Assembly (NCBI GenBank): GCA_013407085.1
Contig: JACCGJ010001987.1
Coordinates: 1-64,000 of the forward strand
Direction: 5' to 3'
Length of the DNA stretch: 64,000 nucleotides
Origin: Atriophallophorus winterbourni
Lineage: Eukaryota > Platyhelminthes > Trematoda > Plagiorchiida > Microphallidae
Each line of letters opens with the position of its first letter. The stretch's first letter is position 1. The position numbers were made by a program, and so were the translations under genes. The notes under the pieces were generated by a model. That model saw nothing but the letters and a program-made list of their open reading frames with translations. It made no database searches and was not told where the DNA came from. This document shows, in pieces, positions 11,692-25,342 of this stretch.

Positions 11692-14600
11692 TCAAAGTTT
11701 CCATTTGATCACTAGCTTCCCGGATTTCAGTGGATCTCTCTTGGTAGATTGCGTGACGGACGGAGGAGTAGAAGTTGACGGAGCCACGGTACGATTGGGT
11801 GTGACCGATGCGGCGCGACTTGTTGAAGTTTGTTGTGCTTGCATGGAAGTCGATGAAATAGGTTGATGAGTCGGCGTGGCCAGTGCAGCATTTAGACGAC
11901 TTCCGCAAATGCTTTGTTGATGTCTCGAGGTTAACCCAAGATTGTGCTGATCTACGGAGGAATAATGGCGCCCAAAAGTTCCATTCAAGTGAGATGCGCT
12001 TTGCCGTTGTAAAATAGTGGGGCGTGTCGCAGTGGTATGTAGGCGATGGCCAGCAGTGGATCGAGGAGTCAGTGGTCGACGCAATGATTGCGCAACTTCT
12101 GTAGACGATCCAGTAGGGTAGCGTCCACCGAGATGCACATTGCGGGGAGAAATGTTAGCAAGCTGTCCTGGACTGAACCCTTGTCGGTTCTCGACATGAC
12201 TGGTGCGGATGGGCCTATCAAACGGTGGTGTAGCTAATGCATTTGCAGGCGGAAGTGAGTCAGCGGGTGTAGAAAGGCATTTCAAGACTTTATCAACGCA
12301 CTCTTGTGGGATCAACGACCCGATAATTCGCTGATTGGTTTTCGATTTGAGACGAACCACTTGCATGCACCGGTTGCCAGTGTTCTGGCTTTGAAGCAAC
12401 GGTTCGATTTGGGCCCAAACATTGAGAACAGATCCACTCAGGACATAATAGGTTCGAACACGAAGTCCAATCTCACAAGGAAGACGGCTAGTGGCGGATC
12501 GGGGACAAGTGCCAGTTTGCATCACGTGAATACACTTTGTCTCGCTATCCTTGAAAACCTGCCGCCACGCATCTTGACAGTCGGAGGGACGGGAAACACG
12601 TGTATAACGTTCCAACAACTTCTCCAGTTCTACAGGACGTGCTTGCATCCCGGTATTTGGACGATAGATTCGATAATATTTCGTTTCAGATTTTCCCCCG
12701 ATTAGTCGCGCAGCTGGACGTGATTTGACATAAATAGCCAAAATCGGTATAACTGTTCGGTGAGGCACGGTGGCGGAAGGCAAGTAGAACCCATCATTTT
12801 CTCCATCGTGCTGTGAATAGATCTCCATGGCGGAAGTCCAACTGAGTCCACGTTCTGCCGTAACTTTGTGAAAGTGCACCTTGGTCGATTCGGATAAGAA
12901 CCACGTATCGAAACTTTTCGTCCAAATAACCTCAATGTTTTGACCGCTTGTTCCCAAATCCATAATGCCCAAGTCTAGGCGGTTATCACGCTTCGCTCGA
13001 CGCGTTAATTCCTCAAGGGTATCCGCGAAATAACGGAACAGAGCATTTTGAATGTGAACACGCATGCCGAGCATACGATTGAGAAACTTCGACATTTGGT
13101 TGCTATCTCGATCTCGTATGTGTCCAGAAGCAAGCCCAACACCCTGCAGACTGGCTTTCACATCGACAAAGAATTGGCGGATTTTGTCAGATTGCGACAT
13201 GTGTTGACCGTTATCGCATTCAGCATCCATGCTCACATAATCACCTGGAGGTTCAACAATGCCATCTTCGCCATATATACACGCACGCATGACAATATCC
13301 AACGCTTCGCGACCAAGCTTCGTGTCAATGTTGAACTGAGATAGGTCCCGCGTGTCAGTAGCACGTCTGTCTCCGTGAGTGAGTGCCCCAAGAGACTCCA
13401 ATCGCTTTGCCACAGTGGAAGCGAATCGTTGCTCGCCGGCCAGATCAGAAATCAGGAAGATATACTTCGGAGCGCTAACCTGATTGGAACGATGCGTTCG
13501 ACCAAACTGTTGAATTGCTCTATCGGCACTCCACGGGAGCTCTAAAGTGATGTGCACACGACGACGCTGATTGGCTGCACGACGGTCGGCTTGCAAAGAG
13601 ATACCACTGCTGGCTGCCTCGGAGATGATAGCGATCAATTTATCACCGTCCATGAAACGCTGTTTTTCAGTCAGATTCAACACTTCCAAACTAACATCGA
13701 ATTCTCGCCTTGATTCGTACGCTACACGACCGTCTTCTTTCATGACCATTCGACCCTTGCGCCCAGTCATTTCTGCAACTGCTGAAGGACCACCAAGTTT
13801 ATCGATTAGTTCGTCAAGCGAACTGGGAGGCAATTTCGAACCGAGCTTTTCGATAAACTTCAGTAGCAAACTCTGCATTTCCGCACACTGTCGTTTGGCT
13901 TCCTCTGGTGATACCTTTGATGAATCTGGCACATTCAAATTAGGTTGATCATCAGCTCGATTGGAACTCCGACGAAGCAAATATTTTTGTGAAAGCTCCC
14001 GGGTCATATCTTCACCAGCAAAGTTATCTAGCAGATTGGAGCAACCTGATTTCTTTCGCAGCTGGGACGATTCACGGTTCCAGGAATTCTGCTTCGCGAG
14101 AAAGCTATCGAACAACGCATCGGGGTCCCAATCCTCGTCGGAATTCTCGGAGAGATCGTCCGAACTGTGCTTGCCGTTTGGGACTTTGCGTCGAGAGTTG
14201 GAAGCGGACCGATTAGGTGCGGATTTTTTCTTGGAACGACGACGAGTTGAATTACCTGTTGGGTTCGATTCCAGATCGGAATCGTAATATTCGGACGATG
14301 TCGAATAATCTTTCCCATTCAGTTTCGATTCAAGGTCAGAATCTTCGTCACCGGAGTCTTCTGAATGGTCGTTTTCATCCTCCTCATCAGAATCATTCAA
14401 CCCTTTTCCTCCACTCTTCCGATCATCATACATATTGTCATCTATTGACCCCGACAGACTTCCACCAGCAACCAAACGTGCGAACATCTTCTCCCCGAGT
14501 ACATCCTTCAGACCCAAACCGCTGCCTTGACCTCCAGCAACGGCACGACCAGCCCGACTCAAGGTCAATGAAGATGACCGATCACCAGCACTCGCCAAAC

Positions 14601-17600
14601 GATCACCGCGTTGACTGAAGGCTTCCAGATTGAACGGGGTCGGGAAATATTTTTCGATGAGCGATTGAAAAACGCCTCTGAAAAACAAAACGGTCTCATA
14701 GATGGTGATTGATTAATGTGTTTCGATAGTTCGGGTAAAAATGAAAAATACAGCCGCAACGTACTTGGTTGTGGACACGAAATCACCGAGATCCGTTCCT
14801 AATTCTTCAACTTGTTCCAACGTCTTGGCTTCACCCGTTGATTGCAGACCAATCACAACACACTGCGTGAAACGAAATAAAACTAGTGAAATCATGTGCA
14901 CCGTGACCGGTACTGAGCTTTTGCATCGTCGAGTTTGAATCACAAAAGTTTATCCTCAGAGTTATGACGAGAGCTATGAGTGTACGCATTTGTAGAATGT
15001 TTGTCCATTTACAATAACAGAAAAACAATGGTCTGTTTGATGTCAAATCGCATATGAAAATGAAACAACGATATTTCAATATCAGGCAGACAGCTTCCAT
15101 TTGCCAACAGTGCACAGTGCGGTTAAAACAAATCGTAGTGGTCCGACCGGTACAAGAAATGTCAGTGCAACGGTTATGAGCACATGTGAATAACGAAATT
15201 TGTATTGCAAACTAAGCCACGTTGAGCTGTCTGTTCATGACGAATAAAAGGATCAGTAGTATGAATATACAAGTAACGCAGAGAAACGCATTTCTTAATT
15301 GGTAAAGCTTTGGGGGCTGACGATGCAGCCACATTGAGAGAACTCAGCTTCACAATCAACACGAATATGTTGTTGGTTGCAGTGCAGCGTCGAATGAGTC
15401 AGCACTATTGAATAATGCCAGTTTAAGCAAGTGTATTGCGCAACTCGACTTACGCATGGTGCATGATCTCTCGGTAGACAGTGAATCAAAATAGCATGAC
15501 CAGTGCCTACTGCAACCGCAAACCAGCTATGAAGACGTCAAAGATAACTAGCAGTGCGTGCGTACTGAATATGGATCACCTGCGCAAGACACAAACCAAA
15601 GGTGAACACGGAACATAAGTCGCTTCGAAACGAGACATGAACGTGGGGATCTTCAACCAACGTCGCGCAAAGAACAAGCTCTCGACTTATTGCAATGGAG
15701 TGCAAAGATCCAGCCTCAAGTCGGGGAAGCGCGAGTGCCAGTACTATTTGTCGGATAAAGGTCAGAGACATGCAGTACTGTGAACATATCGCAAACGATT
15801 AATACTCTCGCACTGTGGTAATTGAAATTAACATGCGCTTCAGATTAATATGGTAATAAAAGATAGAACCGAATAAACACTTACATGTCCGTCTCTCAAG
15901 GCGTTTTTTGTCAGATCCACACATGCATCGAGTTTGGCGGAAATGCAGAGGTACTTGAAAAACCTCTGGTGCGATGACCAGAACTGACCCCACATTGTTT
16001 TACGATAGCGCTCGGACGGGCAAAGAAGCCGAGCAGCTTCGGAGAAAAAGCGATATGCATAAACCCACTGAAACAAGAAAAGGAATAAAGCGTGGTAAGT
16101 TGAGCGGTGTACACATGTATGTATGTATGTATGTATGTATGTATGCATGCATGTATGTATGTATGTATGTCTGTATGTATGTATGAACGCACAAGCCTGA
16201 TCCAGGCAAAGTGCCGCACAGTTATAAACTGCACGTGAGCGAAGATACTCTGAGGTTGCCCAGGTTTAGACACGATCTATGGCATTATATCCGTATCTGT
16301 GATATCGTAACTTGAGCTACATGACGGCACAAATATCGTGAATCTGCTCATGTTGTGTAGTGAGAAAGTGTATAACTGTCTCAATGGTTCGTCCTGACGC
16401 GCTATCAAGAGTTATTTTCGTCACACCACGTTTGATTTGATGAATGACTGTAACAGAATTAGTCTGGAATGGTACTGGACCGAATTTCGTGAACGGAATT
16501 GAGCCAACTGAGTCCAATTGCGGACCGCTAAGTGTCACACAATCGAGATGGAGTGAACGTAGGCATAGAGGTATATAAAAATAATGATAGATCAACAATA
16601 TCGTCCATGTCCTGCGGTAATCTACTCCCAAGTTAAGGGAAGACGCAACAAACAACAGGTCATTAATGGTTACGCTGAGTTGAAGTAAATGCAAAACTCA
16701 CCAAATCTGTACACTGATTATATACATCAATGAACGTCTCGTTTTTCAGCCTGACATCCTCAATAGACACCTCACGAATGCCAAAGTGAACACCCTTGAA
16801 ACTCAGCTGTCTGGCTATGTACATTCCTCGTAGCTTCATATCCATTGCAACCAACTCCATCGCACCAACACCACGCCGCTCGAGACTTTGTATGAAAGAA
16901 TTGAACGTCTTGAACGGTGTCCCTTCACCCCATAAACCCAGACGAGTCATGTAGCCCATGTTGCGAGGCTCCGTCGCCCCGGTTGCGCTGGCGTACACAA
17001 TGCGAGCGAGGGGCAATCGATTTTGCAACTCCAACACGGTCAAGCCCGTCTTGGTTGGTTTTTGAGAGCCGCTTGGCGTCAAGTTTTTCGCTCGATGGCA
17101 CTCGTCAAAGACAATCTGATGAGGAAATTGACATGGGAGTTGGTAAGTGGGGCGGGTGAGGATTACGAGACACAGTGGGCCGAGACACTTACCACCCCAT
17201 CAAACTTTTCTCCACACCAATGGACCAATTGCTTCAACCTGGTTTTGTATTTGGCTTTGGCACCCCCTTGGCTTTCGCCAATCAGTGAAGAGTAAGTGCA
17301 AAATATGACGCCTTTTTTAACGCGACCGTTTTCTTTTCCCGAGATACGTGCGTACTTGAACTGGTTTGATGAAAATCAAGAATTAAATTATGCTTTAATA
17401 AGTAAATTATACAATGGAAACAAGTGGAGAGTACATTGATGAATTTTTTAGAGTAATTTTTTGTAGTTAGATTCATTCATGTAAGAATGAAGTCATTCTC
17501 GTTCATTCTAGTCTGTCAAAAACTTTCCACCTATCCATTATTTAAGTAATATGTATATATTGTGCAGTGCTTCTGTTCTGCACAGGTAACATCCTGCTAA

Positions 17601-20600
17601 ATAGCTTTGCCAACGGTACTCAGCTACATGCGGAAACACGCTGGATTCTCACAGCGATCTTCCCTTTTATATCTGTCAAAGTCACTTAAGTGGACAGCAT
17701 CTAAGCTCATGCGCGGTTAATAACTGTGATGCAATTGGCCTGGCGTGTGATTTCAGAAATATATTTAGACAATAATGGATGCTAGATGTATAGCGACGAA
17801 CCAGCGATTAGATTGCTTCAAAAAACGATGGATGTGGGAATAATAGTCAATTATGCATAACTACTGGAATAATATGCACCAGGGCTGATGAGATAACCAT
17901 GCATTCCATCAATGATGGAAGAGATAAACGCTCCCACGGTTCCTAACCTAAACGTGGCGATTATATCAAATAATCTTTCGAAACTAGCGGTCGTCGCACC
18001 CTTACAGAAGCACGTCAAGAGTCTTTACGCTGTACCAGATCACGTTGTACACACAATCATTGAGATTAGAGTGACTGGGCGTTAAATTAGGCGAGGTTCT
18101 GTCGGCAGTTGACGAAACTATTGAGCAGGATATTGCGTATATCAAGGAGGATAGAGCACAGATTGCTTTATTTGTCATGTCCACTCGGCAATTGATGGAC
18201 AGTGTATTAAAGCTGCTGCTATGCACGTAAATAATATACCAAAAGTAATCGGGTATAATCAAATTTAAAACTAGCAAAACTGTCCACCCGAAGGAAACAT
18301 TTCACGAATATTTCCACAAAATACCTCCACTCACAAAAACAAGATTACACGATCGTAGTAGCATTTGACTTACCTTATTCAGCGAATGGACTCGGATTTT
18401 ATGCAGTCCGACGTCCCTCAGATCCCGCTCAGCATCCACTTTGAGATCATTCGAAACGGACAACCAGATCGCTTTCTTTCTGTGTCTGAGGTAGTTCTCG
18501 TAGATAATGCCAGCAATGGTTCTTCCTTTGCCAACACCAGCTCCGTCACCTTGTGCAAATAAAAAGACACGGTGAATTTGATTTTTTTACAGGAAGGGTA
18601 AAAAGAAATGAAATGAAGTTCAAGGGCACACGGTTGAAGTGAATTGACGGCTGAAACACACGATGGATCGGTGATTCATGAAATGGCTAGGATAGCATTA
18701 GGATCGGTTTTCCATATTACATAAATATAAAATAGTAGAGAATATAATAAATAGCCATTGAAGAAGATCTCCTTTAACTGAACTCCATCAAACAAAGTTT
18801 CACCCTAATGCTACTGTTTAATAGGGTTTGTACAAAGAACCACGAGGTTCAAATACAGAATCACAGAGTGATTCAAACTCAGACAATCAAGACGCTTAAA
18901 ATGACCGATGTATTGTGGTGTAGGAATGAGTACCAATGACATTGAACTTTTATAAATTTTACATGAACAAAGTGAATTGAAATATTCATTTGTAAATGTT
19001 GAAAATATAAGCTTTAGACAGATGTTTAAAAGTCAGTTCAAATTTGACCACAAGAAATGATACGTTTCACATTACCGAGTCAAAATCGACCTATTTTGTC
19101 CCATTAAAGCCTGCGTATACAAAGACATCTCAAGACAAACGAAATCTTAGTAGTTAGATCAATACCAATGTAGGGCCCGGTGATAACAAACCATAAAGAA
19201 AATATTGGACGATGTTACTAGAAATTAGTAAGTAGTTAGATGACGAGCTTTTTTCACTTGTGGGATAGCACACTAAAACAGCGAAACTAGAAAGCAAATT
19301 TTTGCCGTCAATTTGAGCGACAAACGATTCGATCTCAGCCAAGTACTGGAAGGTTTTGTCAGTAAATGAAAAATCCCAGGACGGCATAATAAATTTTCTT
19401 ATATGACCTTGAGCGAGAACAATCGATAAATCATTGACTCCGAACACGTGCAGAATTCCGAAATGTCATAATGGCCGTACATTCAAACAAAAACGTAACT
19501 GAATTTTAACTGCGTGTGCACTTGTGGATGCACAGCCTGATCTTGATATGATGCTAAAGAAGTCGAAAATGGTTGGATACAAGCTAACAGTGAAATTCGT
19601 AAACGGAATTGGAAGCACAATCCAATTGTTACGGATAATATGCGTTGATCAAAAGCGTAAATGATAACGAACAGGCTTTCAGATAAAACTTCAGCAGTAC
19701 TCATGGACCACAATGGAGAAGTTCATGGTTTGTTTTGTTTGGTATCACTTTAAGGTCATCCTCATTTTCATCAAGGACCGGATTGCATTGGCACCAAATA
19801 TATAATGCTTAACTTCGAAGGTTGTCATAGCCCGTGAGGGCATTAGGGATAAACACACACTGTCTATAAAATGCTCCCAAATGGCGCGCATCTCAAATAG
19901 CCAGCTTCTCGCTTGCACGAGTGGCTACCCTGGCCCTGCGGAACTGCTTCTACCAACAGGAGAAGGGGTGAGGGCGTGGCCGACGCCTGAAAATCAGTTT
20001 GCATCGGGCAGATGGAGCTCGCTAGCCTGGGATGGAATTTCATCTAAGGGAAGGAAAACCCCGATTTCAAACCTCCGGTGCCTTGCGGGATACCCGATCG
20101 CGGGAAAGGCTTCGGGAGAAAACCCGTAGAAAAAATTGGAACAGATTCTGGTAGACGGTTAGTTGGTGCACACAACCTCTTTCTGGCAAATCCCTACTGC
20201 TTTGCAGGTCGCACTGGGTTGTGCAAAGGCTAGAGAAGCTGACTCGAACAAACGCTGAGTAGTGCTGGGGAAGCCGCTTTGTACCCGAATTCCCAAGACT
20301 ATTCATTGAAGTCGACTCATCCACCAGTTGGAGATAGTTGCACAAAAGTAAAGTAAAACATGACACACCAAAATGCTAAAAGATGGGGAAGCGTCTGACT
20401 CAAAAAGATTGAGATATCTACAGAGGATTAAGCACAGAAATAGGATGAGCTGCCTACACCTCGAAAGGAAAATGCATTCAACCAAGTTTGTAAACGAGTA
20501 GAGCGACATCAACCCGTCTTGTGACGTGTTATGACAATCTATCCTGCTCCATGCTCAACTTGACGACATACAAGACTAAGCCAACACTCCAAATAGATGC

Positions 20601-23201
20601 TTAATGAAAAACCCATAATTATGAACCCGGTTTTCGAGATTCTACTTCAGAAGATGATCGTTGTAATGATAATGCTCTCAGAGCTTGACTGTTGGCCATC
20701 GCAAATAATAAGCGAAATGGCACGTTGAACACTAAGCAATAAGAATCGGAGACCTCTCTAGCGCGAGCGTTACTATGCAGCTAGCTTAATAATCAACAAC
20801 CATGAATCACAGCCGGAAGCTTAGTGATGACGCAATGAGCTAATCGCCAACGGGCGAGGAATCCCCTTGGCAACAAAATGAATATCGATTACGTAATCAA
20901 GAAGCCGGTACCTCCTCACCCCAGTCAATTGAAGAACGGGGGCATGACCAAAGTCGGATTCTTAGAAGAGTAATAGGGTGATCAGTAATCAACACAACTG
21001 ATAAAACATGTCGAAACCGTTATCTAACTCGGGGGATGTGCTGAAAGAAAGCAATGACGTCATAGCAGAACAGTCGGTGGATCCGAAACGGTGCGGTAGG
21101 GATGTTTCAAAAGAACCAACTCAAAATAGGATTCGCCAGGAATAAAGCAGAACATCTGCAGCTCATTGCTTAGATGTTAACAAGTTCGAGTAATTTCTAC
21201 TAAAAATTCAAGTAGAGAAACAAATTAAGCGAACGACTAGGACGTAGCGCGTTAATCATTCTTGAACGTCGCGACACTCGACTAACAGAATGGTTATCGA
21301 TTGCGTAATCATGGAGCCACCAACATTTACTGACCTTTTTAAATTTGTGATAAGGATGCATTTGTAGTCTAGTTTTGGCGTGAGTCTGTAATCAGCACAT
21401 AAGTGATAAAACACGTCGAAGCAATTATCTGACACAAGCCGATGCAGGTCAAAAGAGAAAAGAAATCGCGGCAGTTCAGGGGTCAGTCGGTGGATTTGAA
21501 GCGGTGAGGTAAGCAGATTTACACAAAGCCAAACTGAAAATTTTGAGCCGTTCACCAAACTCTCATTAAGTGGCCTGGCATATCCTAATCGCAATTCAAG
21601 CAACGGGGAATAAATTAAACGAACCGGTTTCTTTCAAGCAAAAAATTCCGATTGAGTCAGCGCATATTAAAAGTAAAAACCTCTCGACTCGTATCACAAG
21701 ATAGCATTATTATTCAGAAAAATAATAGAGTGATGCTGATAAGCTCGATAAACCGCAAACATGTCACGACGTACCGATCAAGAATCCAGCCCGTTGACCA
21801 TTCGGTAAAATGCAGTCGTGGCGTTGACAGGCGTAAATCACGGCCTCGAGCTGCAAGGCAGAGAGACACCCGAGGCCGATTGTCTCATCCGGCAAACAAT
21901 GCTCGTAGTGGATTTCCGGCGGCGAGACGCTAGACAACGAGCTCGATTCGACCACGGGATCGGGGTGTTTTTGCCCGATTCGAACTGAAATAGGTTCATG
22001 CAGATGGCAAAAGGTCACAGAAGGATGTGAGACGAAAGGCGTATAAGTGTAACAGCAACCAGTGTAATTTTAACCGATAAAAATAGAATTATAATGAATG
22101 TTTGACCATTAACTGCCAAAGATAAAATGCTCGGTTATCTTGGCCCTGTGTGGTCAGTTTATTGTTGCACAAGACAGCTGGAACCAATATTAATTGGCAA
22201 AAGAGGGCTGAACATGTGCAGCTGAAATAAAAATCAAACCAAACATACAGCAAACTCACGTTTCAAAGGGACATAGTCTGCGTAGGTTTCAGCTTGCGTA
22301 AGGCCTTCGTCGTCATCCAAATCTTCGTCACGCTAATGTAAGAAACCACAATTCAGGCTGGGTAAATATACTGAATCACAGACAAATCAAAATATAGGCA
22401 GTATTCCGGGTCACGTTAATAAAATAACGCATAATAAAAAGGCAAACATACCTTTGGAAAATTGTAAGGTTTGATAGGGGCGTAGAGAAAGCCACCTGTG
22501 TTTCTTATTTGCGGCTGCTTGAGAGCCCCGGACCAGCTGTTCAAACGCGATGGTGCCGACGGTGCGGATGACAACGCGTGTCCTGGGAAACGAACGTCTG
22601 CACGGTTTTCGGGGAAAGAAGGGCGATTTTGCAATTTGAACACCTTCAGTTGGGGTTGCCCAGTAATATTGGAAGTTTGAGCGAAGGGACGCTTTTGAGA
22701 TCCGTTAGTAATGTAAGTGGGATGGCGAACAAGAATGCGCCCATTATTAAGTTGCAAACGAGCGGGAATCGAGCCTGCGATTTTCAGCGACTGCTGAGGA
22801 GAATTGGCGGAGGATGGTACCCGAAGTATTTTGAAAACAGTTGAACGCTTAGCCGAAGCTATTTTAAACGAAGTTGACGGCGGGGTTTCGATTGATACAG
22901 GGGGTGGGGTTGGCGCAGGTTTCAGAGATGAGGGTGCGATCCCCGCGTTGAGAAGTGCACTTAAAATGATATCATTACTTGGGTCATCATTTGGTTTTTC
23001 AGGGGATGGGTGGGAAGAACCGTTCACAGATGGAGAGTTCGAGATTGGTGGACTGGGCTTGGATTGATATGTCACTATATGCTCTTTTGGTTCTGGTTCA
23101 AAGGATTGCGGTTGAATAGTATCACGAGGAAACGCAAAGTCATCGGAATCTTTCGTGGCTAGACCTTTTAACGCGTCCTCAAAAATAGAAACAGGATCCA
23201 T
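11692..23201 (-). CDS. SBNO: Strawberry notch homologue (SBNO-type helicase-like regulator), complete copy 2 of array
   Basis: Nine coding exons join in phase (minus strand, 5' to 3'): 22452-23201, 22260-22332, 21775-21984, 18374-18549, 17193-17360, 16702-17115, 15885-16067, 14765-14862, 11692-14677. Every boundary has GT and AG. The product is 1,685 residues, longer than vertebrate SBNO1. Residues 345-355 read [11 protein letters not shown] (Walker A, split by the exon 3/4 junction). A DECH box lies at 463-466, YASATG follows in exon 6, and QQFGRTHR at about 1080-1087 is the C-terminal helicase arginine-finger motif. An acidic Ser/Asp/Glu stretch (about 785-835) lies between the helicase halves, and the last 180 or so residues are Ser/Thr/Pro-rich. 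Strawberry notch proteins are nuclear co-regulators linked to Notch and EGFR signalling in Drosophila; the role here is inferred from the family. A possible poly(A) signal lies at 11033-11038. An alternative start in a further 5' exon is possible (see findings). Confidence 0.93.
14863..15884. other. SBNO intron 7 (copy 2), no feature recognised
   Basis: 1,022 bases between exon 8 and exon 7; short frames only. Counterpart 33718-34739. Confidence 0.6.
16113..16285 (-). mobile_element. SINE-like 3' part with long (CATA)n tail in SBNO intron 6 (copy 2)
   Basis: The reverse strand shows the SINE 3' hairpin followed by a CATA-type microsatellite tail (ATGT on plus, about 16113-16186). The tail is 40 bases longer than in the next unit. 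It lies between exon 7 and exon 6 and does not touch splice sites. Confidence 0.75.
17560..17700 (+). mobile_element. SINE-like 5' part in SBNO intron 4 (copy 2)
   Basis: Matches the SINE body from GTGCAGTGCTTCTGTTCTGC through CTGCTAAAT, GCCAACGGTA and ACACGCTGGATTCTCAC to TATCTGTC; the 3' hairpin is lacking. Confidence 0.6.
18819..18935. repeat. Partial unit of the 241-bp repeat in SBNO intron 3 (copy 2)
   Basis: AGGGTTTGTACAAAGAACCA, GGTTCAAATACAGAATCACA and CCGATGTATTGTGG match, in order, parts of the tandem repeat at 59008-59480. The window's first bases are the last part of this motif. Counterpart at 37634-37750. Confidence 0.55.
19821..20358 (+). mobile_element. R1 repeat in SBNO intron 3 (unit 2)
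   Basis: Almost identical to the copy at 908-1445 (one base change near 19910). It lies in intron 3 of the complete gene at 11692-23201. Confidence 0.7.
20880..21773. repeat. Diverged ~400-bp direct repeats in SBNO intron 3 (unit 2)
   Basis: Identical counterpart of the blocks at 1967-2860. Confidence 0.55.
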
Positions 23202-23355
23202 AGGGCTACAACAAAATATTGCGGTTAATATTATATCAATTTATTAAAATATCACAAAACTCAAGAAAACTCACTCAAAGAACATTGCAGCACAGTAATG
23301 GCGAAAATCAAGTGATCAGTGAATAAATAGGGAATCAGATGACAGCTGTAACCTG

Positions 23356-23483
23356 ATTGGTTGGTTACGAAGTTGGACGCCATTGGATAACCTCTTTCGT
23401 ATTTGTGCACTAACCGACAAACTGGGCTTGCTTATGATTGGCTGTCGCGAGTTCGTATTGCACCATCATACGATAATCATTGG
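23356..23483 (-). promoter_or_regulatory. CCAAT-box cluster upstream of SBNO copy 2
   Basis: Same four CCAAT boxes and spacing as at 4443-4570, unchanged in sequence, upstream of the complete gene starting at 23201. Confidence 0.45.
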
Positions 23484-25342
23484 GGGGGAGTGTGAGTAAG
23501 ACAGACACTGATTAACACCATAGACCTTACACAAGGCGTACAGCGCATAACTCAATAAACTCACGGTAAACAAATAATCATACCAACCCCATCCAACAGT
23601 GGCATACAAGCGCAACTTGTTTTCCGTTTTTGCTTACAAGCGCATGCTGATCCTGATCCTACCCTCACTACCTGATGAGCGCAAACAGCATGTAACCGGT
23701 CGTAGGGAGTGTGTGATGGAAATGCATGCAATAAACGATCCAGTTCGTTACACGACCGGTATCATAAGGAAAGCATTTTAAAGCCACCAAAAACATCAAT
23801 AAAAAGGGCCTAATTCTCTCATATGGTTTCACATATACTTCGGGGCAAATAACTGAAATAAATATACGCGAAAAGAGTCTACCAAGCTGAAAATCCTATG
23901 CCTCTTACTCATTCGGTAAACGGTGTATACAACTCGAGTGAAGTTCTCGGACAATATTGTTAACGACAGAGTCCAGCCTCAGCAAGCAGGCATCCGAACA
24001 AACTGTTATTAAAAAGTGTAAACGATTCAATCGGCTGGAAAAGACCAGACTTTGCGCTGCCAATATAACCTGCACGTGTACTCTACTATCAATCATTTAC
24101 ACTCATAAGGTGGAGATCATGAATGTATTCTTCTCCAAGAGGTGGTGAATCCAAAAACGTAAGGTTAGGGAAATACCACGAAACATAACTCATTTTTAAA
24201 TTATTAATCCTAACTTTCCTGTAAATGAAAGTTTCAATGATTAGTACATTCTGACAAGCATTGTCACCGAGTCGAAGATAATTTTCTTCTCAACAGCATA
24301 GTGCATGACCCAAAGAAACCAAACCTAACGACGAGCACAAATCCGGTACGAAACATATCAGGTTTAATGTGGAGATAGAATAATCGATTTCACGTCGAAG
24401 AAAACGCTACCCTCAGGAAACCTGTTCCAGTGATTTCGGTGGCAGCATTACTGTAGGCATTCCTTTTATATGTTTGATCCATCGTGCATGCTGTTGAGCG
24501 AAACAGCGAAAGAAGCTTAATATGTTGTGAGGCATCATTACGGCGTTCACTATCACAATAAGCCTTCCTCGTCGTTATACTTGGCAAGCAGACGTTAATG
24601 ACACACCGATGAGATGCTTACCGCAAAACAAACAGTCAACAATGTTTCGGTACCAACCAACGGTTTACAGAATCTTGAAGAACCCGACTCAGAAGACGGA
24701 CTGTGATAGCCTTAACAAATTAGTACGGGGGTCATTTGTGGAACACTATTGTCAACAGCAAAGAGTGACTTGATTAGCACAGGCTGTATAGCCCGATCTA
24801 ATTCGCTACATCAACAGCACAAATGACAATTTTGTCACAACATTCATCGTTGCGTATAGGATTGTACCAACCAACAACTAGGATATCACACGGACAGTGT
24901 TCCTAGAATGATTGCGGATAACTGAAGCAGTCGTGGTGAAGGAATTAAGTCGGTGCCTTAACGGCGAATTTGTTGTTCGGTAGTTTCTACTACTGTATTA
25001 GTCGCACTTCCTTATGGTACCGGAATGCCTAGGCTGCAGAAAGATGAAGTCCACTTGGAATTACGAGTCCCAATTTCATCAGATGACGATGACTTGCCAT
25101 GTAGCGGTTACGTATTTATTAAGTAATAGTGTTTATTATTAATACAATGTATTGTTAAAGGTGTACAACCGATTCAGAAATCTGACATAATAGTACATAG
25201 CTTGTGTAGCATAGCTGAAGAGATATCTACAAGTTTTGTATAGTCCGAATTGAAGGCCCTAAGAAAAATGTTGTTGGCCTCCTTGAGACGATTTCGACCA
25301 TGGATGTACTTCACAATCGTATGATTTTTCATGTTATACAGC

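Noticed and set aside
12304..14618. Several plus-strand frames of 98-133 codons
   Set aside because: Antisense shadows of the large SBNO exon 9.
16113..16190. ATGT repeats as possible CRISPR or minisatellite array
   Set aside because: They form the simple-repeat tail of a SINE; there are no spacers, and the genome is eukaryotic.
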